Of a DNA stretch of 63,800 nt, positions 36,923 to 44,939 are shown piece after piece. The stretch is taken from NCBI RefSeq assembly GCF_030684035.1, contig NZ_JAUXPI010000057.1, positions 1-63,800 of the forward strand. The letters run 5' to 3'. The notes beneath the pieces were generated by a model, which saw only the letters and a program-made list of their open reading frames with translations, made no database searches and was not told where the DNA came from. The DNA is from Phaeovulum sp. GTDB lineage: Bacteria; Pseudomonadota; Alphaproteobacteria; Rhodobacterales; Rhodobacteraceae. Position 1 is the first letter of the stretch. Each line of letters opens with the position of its first letter. A program made the position numbers and the translations under genes.

Positions 36923-37135
36923 ATGAGGAAGATATCGAAAGCCGTTGCCGGTGGCGCACTTGTCGGAGCGCTTCTGGTGCCGAGCTTTGCATTTGCCGAG
37001 CCAAGCTGCACAAGCTGGATGGATCAGGGCAACGGCACCAGCTGGAAAACCTGCGTCGGTGATGATGGCAAGCAACGCTGTTACGAAATCAACAATGCCC
37101 CGGGCAGCACCTCGCGCGAAGTGACCTGCAGCTGA
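36923..37135 (+). CDS. 70-residue secreted two-disulfide-type protein
   Basis: Signal peptide MRKISKAVAGGALVGALLVP with cleavage after SFAFA-E, leaving about 45 residues with four cysteines (CTSW, TCVG, RCYE, TCS), spaced as if for two disulfides in the periplasm. The ATG at 36923 has an excellent GGAGGG site; a TTG at 36911 is in frame but inside the hairpin. I do not recognise the family. The dsbB gene 2.5 kb away could supply oxidation, but that link is not specific. Confidence 0.7.
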   Translation: MRKISKAVAGGALVGALLVPSFAFAEPSCTSWMDQGNGTSWKTCVGDDGKQRCYEINNAPGSTSREVTCS

Positions 37136-37146
37136 AGCGCGCCGCC

Positions 37147-37515
37147 TCAGGGGGCCTTGCAGAATAGCTCGTACACCAGCCCCACCACGCTTTCCGCCTT
37201 GGGGTCAGAGAGCGAATAATACATGGTCTTGCCATCGCGGCGGCAGATAACAAGGCCCTCAAGCCGCAGCCGGGCCAGTTGCTGGCTGACCGCCGCCTGC
37301 CGCGACTCGAGCAGGTTTTCAAGCTCTGTCACCGATTTCTCGCCCGACGACAGGTAGCACAGAATCATCAGCCGCCCTTCATGCGCGAGCGCCTTGAGGA
37401 AGGCCGAAGCCGCTTGCGCGCGGCTGATCATTTCCTCGGGGGCAATCGCAATGCAGCCTTGCTCGGCTTCGTCTGCCGGGGCCGTCTTCGATTTGCTCAG
37501 CGTGTCTGCGGCCAT
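37147..37515 (-). CDS. ArsR-family repressor of SqrR/BigR type (persulfide sensor)
   Basis: 122 residues from the ATG at 37515. Winged HTH typical of ArsR (FLKALAHEGRLMILCYLSSG; SRQAAVSQQLARLRLEGLV; DGKTMYYSL). Cysteines at 21, 53 and 119 have spacings 32 and 66, identical to Cys9, Cys41 and Cys107 of Rhodobacter capsulatus SqrR as I recall them; the last two form the sulfur bridge that releases DNA. A fourth Cys is at 91. No metal-binding CxC of arsenic sensors. I infer a sulfide/persulfide-responsive repressor. No sqr or rhodanese gene adjoins it, so its targets may be distant. A palindrome upstream could be its own operator. Confidence 0.82.
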   Translation of the reverse strand: MAADTLSKSKTAPADEAEQGCIAIAPEEMISRAQAASAFLKALAHEGRLMILCYLSSGEKSVTELENLLESRQAAVSQQLARLRLEGLVICRRDGKTMYYSLSDPKAESVVGLVYELFCKAP

Positions 37516-38000
37516 GTCCTGCCCACCACGTTCCGTTTGCTCGGTCCCTGTCTGGCACCCGATTTCTTCGCGATAGCATGCGCTGCCCCGCGAATCGAGA
37601 CAAGAATTTGTGCTGCGCGGTGCCAGATTTCCGGTTTCCCCAAGCGTTGCGCCGGGGCGCACTTCCTGATCGAGATATAGATATTGGAATTGCAATATGT
37701 AGCAAATACGCGGTATGTTCATGCTGATGCCGCCGCGACCGTTATACCGGTCGTCGGGTCGGCAACCAACGGTGCGCATCCGGCGGTTTCGCTGTGGCCG
37801 CACCGTCGCCGGGGGCTGTGTCGGCGCGGCTGGTTTGATCCTCAGCCAGATCCCGTATGCCGGTGCGCGCCGGGCAGGCCCTCGTGCTGCGGGTTTGCCC
37901 TGGGTGACACCGGCATCGGCGCATTCGCCGCGCGGCAATTCCCGCCATTTTCTCGGCACCCGTTTCGTGGCATCACTGCGCGGGCAACGGCGAGGCCGGG
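37516..38000. other. gene-free 485-bp region between the repressor and glycerate kinase
   Basis: I see no credible gene on either strand. The part near 37600-37720 is AT-richer and holds the inverted repeat listed separately. The right part (37740-38000) is GC-rich and featureless to my eye; glycerate kinase begins at its end behind GAGGCCGGG. Confidence 0.6.
37681..37698. promoter_or_regulatory. candidate operator of the SqrR-like repressor
   Basis: ATATTGGAATTGCAATAT is an inverted repeat, 16 of 18 positions symmetric, in the most AT-rich patch of the area. It stands 166 bases upstream of the repressor start, in the control region shared with the rightward genes. BigR-class repressors bind AT-rich dyads. 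The fit to the exact SqrR consensus was not checked. Confidence 0.5.
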
Positions 38001-39248
38001 ATGACGCAGGAATTGCAGGCAAGGGCGCGGGCGGTGTTCGCGGCGGGCGTGGCGGCAGCGGACCCGGCACAGGCCGTTGCGCGGCATCTGCCGCAGGCGC
38101 TGGCCGACGCGCCCGAGCCGGGGGGGCGGTGGCGGCTGATCGCGCTTGGCAAGGCCGCGCATGCCATGGCCGGGGCTGCGCTGGCAGCGCTGCCGCGAGG
38201 GATTCCGGCACTGGTGGTTACCACGCGCGAGGCGGCAAAACCGCTGGCGGGGGCGGTCGTGCTGGCTGCGGGCCACCCGGTGCCCGATGCCGCAGGCGAA
38301 GCGGCGGGGCGCGCGGTCGAGGCGGCGCTGACCGCCGCGATGCCGCAAGACCGGGTGCTGGCGCTGATTTCCGGCGGCGGCTCGGCGCTTTTGCCGACGC
38401 CGGTGCCGGGCATCAGCCTTGATGACAAGGCAGCGGTGAACCGCCTCTTGCTCGGCTCGGGTGCCGATATCGGCCAGATGAACCTGGTGCGGCAGGCGCT
38501 GTCGCGCTTGAAGGGCGGCGGCTGGCTGCGCGCCTGCCGGGCCCCTATCGTGGCGTTGATCCTGTCGGACGTGCCGGGCGATGATTTGCGGGTGATCGCC
38601 TCTGGCCCTACCGTGGCCGCCTTGGGGGGCCGGGCCGAGGCGGTGGGGCTCTGCCGCGCGCTTGGCCTGTGGGCGGCGCTGCCCGCCGCCGTGCGCGCGC
38701 ATCTGGCCAGCCCCGAAACTGCGGCGGCAGAATTGCCCGCGGCGCGCAACCTGCTGGTGGGGTCGAACGCGCTGTCGCTGGCGGCCATGCAGGCGGAGGG
38801 TGCCGAGCTTGCCGATTTTGCGCTGAGCGGTGATGTCGGCGAAATGGCCGCGAAAATTATTGCCACGCTTGGCGCAATGGAGCCGGGGCAGGTGCTGGTG
38901 GCGGGGGGCGAAACCACGGTGCGGCTTGTCGGGCGGGGTCTTGGCGGGCGCAATCAGGAGCTGGCCTTGCGGGTGGCGCTGGCGGCCGAGGCGGAGGGGC
39001 TTGCGGGTGACTGGGCATTTCTGGCGGGAGGAAGCGACGGGCGCGACGGGCCGACCGACGCAGCGGGTGCGGTGGTCGGGCCGCAGACCCTTCCGGCGAT
39101 GCGCCGGGCCGGCATCGACCCGGCAAAACGGCTGGCAGACAACGACTCTTACCCGGCGCTCGCGGCGGCCGGGGCGCTGCTTTTTACCGGCGCAACCGGC
39201 ACCAACGTGGCCGATCTGGCGGTCCTGCTGCGTGGAAAAGAGGGGTAA
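38001..39248 (+). CDS. gckA: glycerate 2-kinase (MOFRL/GckA type)
   Basis: 415 residues. N-terminal DUF4147 domain (LIALGKAAHAMAGAALAAL; VLALISGGGSALLPTPVPGI) and C-terminal MOFRL domain (GETTVRLVGRGLGGRNQELA; GGSDGRDGPTDAAGAVV). Phosphorylates D-glycerate to 2-phosphoglycerate, feeding glyoxylate and serine-cycle carbon to glycolysis. The ATG at 38001 follows GAGGCCGGG. No pathway partner adjoins it. Confidence 0.92.
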   Translation: MTQELQARARAVFAAGVAAADPAQAVARHLPQALADAPEPGGRWRLIALGKAAHAMAGAALAALPRGIPALVVTTREAAKPLAGAVVLAAGHPVPDAAGEAAGRAVEAALTAAMPQDRVLALISGGGSALLPTPVPGISLDDKAAVNRLLLGSGADIGQMNLVRQALSRLKGGGWLRACRAPIVALILSDVPGDDLRVIASGPTVAALGGRAEAVGLCRALGLWAALPAAVRAHLASPETAAAELPAARNLLVGSNALSLAAMQAEGAELADFALSGDVGEMAAKIIATLGAMEPGQVLVAGGETTVRLVGRGLGGRNQELALRVALAAEAEGLAGDWAFLAGGSDGRDGPTDAAGAVVGPQTLPAMRRAGIDPAKRLADNDSYPALAAAGALLFTGATGTNVADLAVLLRGKEG

Positions 39249-39346
39249 CAGCGCAGGTGGCCCCGCCACCCGCGCCAGTGCTCATTACCCTACAGGCGGG
39301 CAGCATAGCGGCCAATTCTGACGAAAGTGTAATGGAGCGTCTCTCG

Positions 39347-39508
39347 TCAGGTCTTGGCGGTGGCGACGACATCATGCTCTGCCGCTTCGGGCGGCGATGC
39401 CGCTGCCACTGTTCCGCGCAACTGCCGCAGGCGGGCCAGCCGCAACGCTTCGCTGCAAGTGGCTATCACGATCAGACTGAGGGCGAGGGAGTCAAAGGTC
39501 AGGATCAT
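39347..39508 (-). CDS. 53-residue single-span membrane protein
   Basis: Short frame ATG at 39508 to TGA at 39347. It starts MILTFDSLALSLIVIATCSE, one membrane span, then a basic patch (RLARLRQLRG) and a soluble tail. GGAG stands 7 bases before the ATG. It sits alone between glycerate kinase and dsbB. I do not recognise a family. The reading is supported by the start site, membrane span and positive-inside charge, but it could be spurious. Confidence 0.45.
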   Translation of the reverse strand: MILTFDSLALSLIVIATCSEALRLARLRQLRGTVAAASPPEAAEHDVVATAKT

Positions 39509-39598
39509 AGCGGCTCCGGGTCTGGAATGCTGCCTGCGTGACGGGTAATCTTGGCGGCAAAAGGGCCATCGCGTGGCGTTTGCGCCCAGTTTGCCGGC

Positions 39599-40093
39599 TC
39601 AGGCGCGCCGCGCGGCGGCGACCCAGATTGCCATCAGCCCGAGCGAAGCGATGGCGTTCCAGCTTGGCATCGAAATGCCGAACAGGGCCCAGGCGACCTC
39701 ATCGCAGCGGATCAGCGGTGCCGCCATGATCTGGCTCAGCAGATCCTGCGCAGATTGCCCGTTGAGCGCGCCCGCGGTGCAGGTATCCGGCCCGGCCCAG
39801 AATTTCCGCTCGACACCCGTGTGGTAAATGCCGATCGCGGCTGTTGCCGCCGCCGCCGCCGCGCCGGACCACGCCAGCAGAACGCTGGGCCGCCATGCCA
39901 GCGCCAGCACCCCGACCGCGACCGCCGCATAATGCGGATAGCGCTGCCACCAGCAAAGCTTGCAAGGCTCGATGCCGAAGGCCTGAAACACCAGCGCCGC
40001 CAGCAGCAACCCGGCGGACCCCGCCGCTGCAAGTAGCATCAGCCGCAGTCGTGTTGCTGTAAGCGCGTGGATCAGGCTTCGAATGCTGTTCAC
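39599..40093 (-). CDS. dsbB: DsbB-type disulfide bond oxidoreductase
   Basis: 164 residues with four membrane spans. First redox pair CKLCWWQRYPHY (CxxC), second pair in the next periplasmic loop (DTCTAG...IRCDE). DsbB reoxidises DsbA using quinone. The start is a GTG at 40093 whose GTGA overlaps the stop of the DedA-type gene by four bases; upstream in-frame sequence belongs to that gene. The two are translationally coupled. Confidence 0.9.
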   Translation of the reverse strand: MNSIRSLIHALTATRLRLMLLAAAGSAGLLLAALVFQAFGIEPCKLCWWQRYPHYAAVAVGVLALAWRPSVLLAWSGAAAAAATAAIGIYHTGVERKFWAGPDTCTAGALNGQSAQDLLSQIMAAPLIRCDEVAWALFGISMPSWNAIASLGLMAIWVAAARRA

Positions 40094-40668
40094 AGGTATC
40101 TCACGAAATAGAAGCCGCCGATCAGGAGCACGACGAACAGGATGAACAAGACGCCCAGCCGCCGCTCGATGAAATCGCGTATCGGCGCGCCGAACCGCCA
40201 CAACAAAGCCGCGATCAGGAAAAATCGCAAGGCCCGCGCCACAAACGATACCGTGACAAAGAGCGCGAGGTTCAGCTGCGTTGCCCCCGAAAAGATGGTG
40301 ATGACCTTGTAGGGAAAGGGCGTGACCCCGGCCGTCAGCACCGCCCAAGCGCCAAATTCGTTGAAGCGCCGCGCCAGATCGTCAAAGCTGCCTTGCGCGC
40401 CGTAGAAATCGAGCACCGGACGCCCGACCGCATCCATCAGCCCCCAGCCGATGTAATAGCCAAGCATGCCGCCGGTTACCGAGGCCGCCGTAGCGACCGC
40501 CGCAATCAGGAACGCGCGCGAAGGACGCGCCACGATCATCGGGATCATCAGCACGTCGGGCGGGATCGGGAACACCGAGCTTTCGATGAAGGCAATCGCA
40601 GCCAGTGCCCAGATTGCGTGGCGGTGTCCGGCAAGCCCGAGCACCCAGTCGTAAAGCCTGCGGATCAT
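40090..40668 (-). CDS. YqaA/DedA-like membrane protein
   Basis: 192 residues with about five membrane spans. Has the conserved ESSVFPIPPDVLMIPM and GYYIGWGLMDAVGRPVLDFY segments, then FNEFGAWAVLTAGVTPFPYKV, matching the SNARE-associated/DedA superfamily (YqaA branch). DedA proteins act in undecaprenyl-phosphate or lipid recycling and membrane homeostasis. The ATG at 40668 was chosen; coupled to dsbB. Confidence 0.85.
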   Translation of the reverse strand: MIRRLYDWVLGLAGHRHAIWALAAIAFIESSVFPIPPDVLMIPMIVARPSRAFLIAAVATAASVTGGMLGYYIGWGLMDAVGRPVLDFYGAQGSFDDLARRFNEFGAWAVLTAGVTPFPYKVITIFSGATQLNLALFVTVSFVARALRFFLIAALLWRFGAPIRDFIERRLGVLFILFVVLLIGGFYFVRYL

Positions 40669-40783
40669 CGCCACCGTCGCCACCCTCACCTGCCACCCGC
40701 CCCCCAATCGCGCGCGGGGCGCGCGCCGTCAAGCACGCGAGGGTCTTGTCAGCGTGCTTTGGTGGCGATAGAGCAAGTGCCGG

Positions 40784-40867
40784 GCCCAAGTGGCGAAATG
40801 GTAGACGCAGGGGACTCAAAATCCCCCGCCGCGAGGCGTGTCGGTTCGAGTCCGACCTTGGGCACCA
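40784..40867 (+). tRNA. tRNA-Leu, anticodon CAA
   Basis: 84 bases including an encoded CCA. The acceptor stem GCCCAAG pairs with CTTGGGC, the T arm is GTCGGTTCGAGTCCGAC, the anticodon stem GGGGA/TCCCC holds the loop CTCAAAA, so the anticodon is CAA, which reads UUG leucine codons. The long variable arm (GCCGCGAGGC) is typical of class II tRNA-Leu. Confidence 0.95.
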
Positions 40868-41693
40868 TGGCCTTGCTTCCAGCGCGTTCCGTTGATGGCG
40901 CATGTGTCAGATCACAAACCCTGTTCAGCGCCGATTTGCCGCAGCGTAAAGCAGCATCAGTGCTTTTTGGGCGAATCTGTCACCTCGACCAAAGTGATTC
41001 GCCGCAGGAAGACAACCCAAGGAACAGTGAGCGCGAAACGGCGTCTTTGGGTGCGTTGTGGGAACAATCGCCGTTAACCAGATTGCGACTTTTTGTGGGC
41101 AGGCGCGGCGGCAGCATTGAAGGCGTTTGTTGCCGGTTCAGAAACAGTCGCCCCAAATCGCTGCGCCGGTTCGCGACGCGAAGCGGAATCCGATCGCCAT
41201 TAACGGGCTATTATTACTAATCAAAAGTGAAGGTCGCCCGCCATCCGCCGCAAAACCGCGGAAACAATCGCCGGGCAAATGTGGCCGCAACAGGGGGAAA
41301 CTAGGCAGAGCGCGCCTTGCCGCCGCCGCAGTTGCGCCACGATTGGCGCTTTTTCCCCTTCCGCGCTTTCGGCGCGCGCGGTATCTCTTGGTGGCTCGAC
41401 TGGGGGGCAATGGCCATGGGGGTGGCCAATGAGTGTGAGGCATCTTCGGATGCCGGGTTTGGTTGGAACGGGGCTGCTGGGAATGGGGCGATCTGCCGCC
41501 CCGCGAAACTTCGACAAGCTGACTTGGGCTGAACTGTCGATTGCGGCAGCGTCGAGGTATGCCTGCAACCCTTACCCGCAACCGGGGCCTCACACAGGGA
41601 TGTGCAAGGGGATTGCCCCTTGCGTGGATCATTGCGGGCGGAGGTGCGCGAACGCGCGCTGCCCCGGTCTCGCGGGACGGTTTGGAGAGTGTG
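40868..41693 (+). promoter_or_regulatory. 826-bp gene-free leader upstream of the RTX-Hint cluster
   Basis: No convincing gene. It holds the repeated motif AACA(A/G)TCGCC at 41063, 41143 and 41263 (80 and 120 bases apart), and ATCGCC(A/G)TTAAC at 41067 and 41194. At 41200-41214 lies TTAA-N7-TTAT, one mismatch from the CtrA site TTAA-N7-TTAA. These suggest a regulated promoter for the exoprotein gene at 41694. No -10/-35 pair is clear. The right end is GC-rich. Confidence 0.4.
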
Positions 41694-44600
41694 ATGACCT
41701 ATAACTATACCAACTACGCGGTCTATGCCTGGGATCTGGCGAATGTCACCAGCACCGGCGGTACGCTCTTTCCCGATGCGGACAACGGCAAGTCGTCACC
41801 TGCCGGCACGACCTTCACGATCGACGCCACTGCGGCGCTGACCAAGATCACGGTCTCCGACAACGACAAGAATTTCAACGATGGCGATACCAGCCAGGAT
41901 GCGACCGCGGCGGTCGTGCTCGATGGAAAAAGCCACCCCGCAGGCGACATCGCACCGGAATATTCCTATATCGTGCGTCCCGCAGGTTCCAACAATCCGG
42001 CTGACAACATCACCGTCTATGCGATCAACATGGGCAACGACGTGATGGGCTTTGTCTCGACCGCGCCGATGCAGCCGGGGCAGACCTATACGGTGCTCAG
42101 CCTGCAATCCAACTGCCCGTCGGTTCCCTATTCCAGCCTCGCCACCACGGCGCTGCCGCCGCTGGTCACGCTTGACGGCATTGTTGAAGGCACGGCGGGT
42201 GCCGACCTGATCGATTACAACTACACTGGCGACCCGGACGGCGACCGGATTGACCACAATGACGCGATCCTGCCCGGCGAAGCGCCGCAAGATGACATCG
42301 TCGAGGCCGGTGCGGGCAACGACACCGTCTTTGCGGGCGAAGGCGATGACAAGGTTTACGGCGAGGCCGGCGATGATCTGCTATATGGCGAAGCCGGCGA
42401 CGATTACCTTTCCGGCGGCGAAGGCAACGACACGCTCGATGGCGGCACTGGCGACGACACCTTGCTTGGCGGTTCGGGTGACGACAATATCAGTGGCGGA
42501 GCCGGGGCTGACCTTGTGTTGGGCGGCGCGGGTGCCGACCTGATTTCAGGCGGTGCCGGTGACGACACGCTTTTTGGCGATAATGCCAGTTGTGTGTTGC
42601 CCACAGGCGATTACTTCCCCGAGTGGCAACAAGCAATTTCCAACGTCGTCTTCTATTTTGATACCGACGGCGACGGCGTGGCGGACTACTCGGCCAAGGT
42701 TGATGGCTTCCCCAACTCGGGAAGTGCCAAGTTCATCAGCAACGACCTTGATATGTATTATACGCAGATGCGCGACTTCCTGATCGCGAGCGATTCCAGC
42801 CTTGATCCCGGCAGCACCGTGATCGGTGTGTCCATCAAAGGCGGCATTCAGCCCACGCAGTATTTCCAGGTTGACGGCAACTCCAACGGTACCGAGCCGG
42901 ATTCCGGGTCGATCATGAACACCGGGCCGGGCGTCGATTACGAGACTTTCTACAACGACTTCTACACCCATTTCGACCCGGCACTGGTCGGATCCGGCGG
43001 TGGTGCCGAGGGTGCCGGAAACGACACCATCTCGGGCGGTGACGGCAATGACGTGATCTTTGGCGAAGGCGGCGACGACAGCATTTCGGGTGATGCGGGT
43101 GATGATCGCATCTACGGCGGCGCTGGCAACGACTCGCTGGCGGGCGGCTCCGGCAATGACGTGATCTGGGGCGACTCGGGCGGTGCTTGCGACGCCCCCG
43201 GCAACCTGGCGGAACCGCTGACGCTTTCTGCGGCCAATGTCAAATACGGCTCGCAAACCGGTGCAGATGGCTGCGCAAATGCGGGCGACAGCGTCATCTA
43301 CAAGAACGTGACCGTGACCGAAGACGGGCGCACGGTGATGGCCAAGCTCATTCTGGTTGACCGCTCGTCCGGCCTCAATGTCGATCTGACCGGCGGAGCC
43401 GGGAAGGAGATTCTGCTTAACGGCAACAACGATTCGAGCGACGCGGGCAAGACCGCGAGCTTCCGGCTGGAGTTCTACGACCAGACGACCGGCCTGCCGA
43501 TCGACATTTCCTCGATTGCCACCTTTGGTGACCTCGACAAGACCGCCTTTGCCGAAAAGGTCGGTATTCCCGCCGACCAATTCACCACCTACGGTCTGAC
43601 CGCCGACACGTCGCTGGCGCTGAATGCGGGCAGCACGATCACCGCCATGGGCACCGAACAGAACGACCCGTCAGACCAGGATGCCTGGTTTTCGGCGGCC
43701 TTCGAGAACCGCAGCTTCATCAATTTCACGCTGACCACGCGCGAAGTGAACTCGGGCTTCACGCTCAATGGCGCGGTGATCGATCAGCCGGTGATCGTCG
43801 ATCTGCACCCCGGCAACGACACGCTTGATGGCGGTGAAGGCGAAGATACGCTTTACGGCGAGGGCGGGAACGACCTGTTGACCGGCGGTGCCGGTGCCGA
43901 CCATATGTATGGCGGCGACGACCGCGATACCTTCATCGTCGGTTCGGGTGCCGATGGCGCGGGCGATTTCATCGACGGCGGCGAGGGCGGCGACGACTAC
44001 GACGTGCTCGACCTGACCGGTGCCGGGCCGCTGCGGGTGATTTATGACCCGATGAATGCGGAAAACGGCATTGTCGAGTTCCTCGACGGGGTTGGTGGTC
44101 CGGTCAAGGGCACGCTCACATTCAAGAACATCGAGAACGTGATCCCCTGCTTCACCCCGGGTACGCTGGTGGCAACGCCGCGCGGCGAGCTGCCGGTGGA
44201 AGAGCTGCGCGCGGGCGACCGGGTGATAACCCGCGACAACGGCATCCAGCAAATCCGCTGGGTCGGCAAACGTTCGCTGAACCGCGCCGAACTCGCCGCA
44301 GCACCGCATCTGCGCCCGGTGCTGATCCGGGCTGGCAGCCTTGGCAACGGTCTGCCCGAGCGTGATACGCTGGTCAGCCCGAACCACCGGATGCTGGTCT
44401 CCAGTGACCGGACCGCGCTTTACTTCGACGAGCATGAAGTTCTGGTTGCCGCCAAGCATCTGGTTGACAACAAGGGCATTCTGCCGGTCGAAGTGCTGGG
44501 CACAAGCTATCTGCACTTCATGTTCGACCGCCACGAGGTGGTTCTGGCCAACGGGGCCTGGACCGAAAGCTTCCAGCCCGGCGACCAAACACTGGGCGGC

Positions 44601-44729
44601 ATGGGCAATGCGCAGCGCAACGAGATTTTCGAGCTGTTCCCGGAACTCAAGACCCGCGAAGGCGTCGAAAACTACTCTGTGGCGCGGCGCACGCTGAAAC
44701 GGCATGAGGCGGCGCTGCTGGGTCGCTGA
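41694..44729 (+). CDS. RTX calcium-binding exoprotein with C-terminal Hint module
   Basis: 1011 residues from the ATG at 41694 behind GGAGAG. The N-terminal about 180 residues are beta-rich with no signal peptide. Three RTX blocks of GGxGxDxLx nonapeptides follow (about 203-297, 440-493, 705-755), with unrecognised inserts between. The C-terminal 193 residues are a Hint_2 domain: Cys819 (CFTPGTLVATPRGE), then SPNHRML with His898, and FDRHEVVLANGAWTESFQPG near the end. RTX proteins usually leave by type I secretion, and Hint domains self-splice or cleave. I infer secretion and N/S shift at Cys819; neither is shown here. No type I transporter genes are nearby. Confidence 0.88.
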   Translation: MTYNYTNYAVYAWDLANVTSTGGTLFPDADNGKSSPAGTTFTIDATAALTKITVSDNDKNFNDGDTSQDATAAVVLDGKSHPAGDIAPEYSYIVRPAGSNNPADNITVYAINMGNDVMGFVSTAPMQPGQTYTVLSLQSNCPSVPYSSLATTALPPLVTLDGIVEGTAGADLIDYNYTGDPDGDRIDHNDAILPGEAPQDDIVEAGAGNDTVFAGEGDDKVYGEAGDDLLYGEAGDDYLSGGEGNDTLDGGTGDDTLLGGSGDDNISGGAGADLVLGGAGADLISGGAGDDTLFGDNASCVLPTGDYFPEWQQAISNVVFYFDTDGDGVADYSAKVDGFPNSGSAKFISNDLDMYYTQMRDFLIASDSSLDPGSTVIGVSIKGGIQPTQYFQVDGNSNGTEPDSGSIMNTGPGVDYETFYNDFYTHFDPALVGSGGGAEGAGNDTISGGDGNDVIFGEGGDDSISGDAGDDRIYGGAGNDSLAGGSGNDVIWGDSGGACDAPGNLAEPLTLSAANVKYGSQTGADGCANAGDSVIYKNVTVTEDGRTVMAKLILVDRSSGLNVDLTGGAGKEILLNGNNDSSDAGKTASFRLEFYDQTTGLPIDISSIATFGDLDKTAFAEKVGIPADQFTTYGLTADTSLALNAGSTITAMGTEQNDPSDQDAWFSAAFENRSFINFTLTTREVNSGFTLNGAVIDQPVIVDLHPGNDTLDGGEGEDTLYGEGGNDLLTGGAGADHMYGGDDRDTFIVGSGADGAGDFIDGGEGGDDYDVLDLTGAGPLRVIYDPMNAENGIVEFLDGVGGPVKGTLTFKNIENVIPCFTPGTLVATPRGELPVEELRAGDRVITRDNGIQQIRWVGKRSLNRAELAAAPHLRPVLIRAGSLGNGLPERDTLVSPNHRMLVSSDRTALYFDEHEVLVAAKHLVDNKGILPVEVLGTSYLHFMFDRHEVVLANGAWTESFQPGDQTLGGMGNAQRNEIFELFPELKTREGVENYSVARRTLKRHEAALLGR

Positions 44730-44773
44730 CCCGGCACGCGCCACCTGGGGGCCGCCCGGAAACGGGCGCGCGA

Positions 44774-44793
44774 GCGGGGCGGAAGCGCCCCGC
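44774..44793 (+). terminator. hairpin after the first RTX-Hint gene
   Basis: GCGGGGCG and CGCCCCGC form an 8-bp stem with a GAAG tetraloop, 44 bases after the stop, followed by TTTCGCGTTT. The short T-tract makes a moderate intrinsic terminator. Confidence 0.55.
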
Positions 44794-44939
44794 TTTCGCG
44801 TTTCCGGATGCGAAACGGTTTGGTGCCGCGAATTCAGGCGGTTTCAAGGCAGTCGGGCTATGCCAAATCGCGCGCAGGGCCTAAGATGCGTGTCGGGGCA
44901 CACTTGACCGATGCCAGCGGCGCGGAAGAGGGGTGAGCG

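Noticed and set aside
37684-38004. Plus-strand frame of 106 residues upstream of glycerate kinase.
   Set aside because: It has no ATG start, overlaps the palindrome region, and its Cys/Arg/Pro-rich translation looks like random GC-rich DNA.
40868-41693. Open frames of 75-160 residues in the leader of the first RTX gene.
   Set aside because: Translations are Arg/Pro/Ala-rich without motifs. The RTX start at 41694 has a good ribosome-binding site, so the N-terminal extension to 41541 is not needed.
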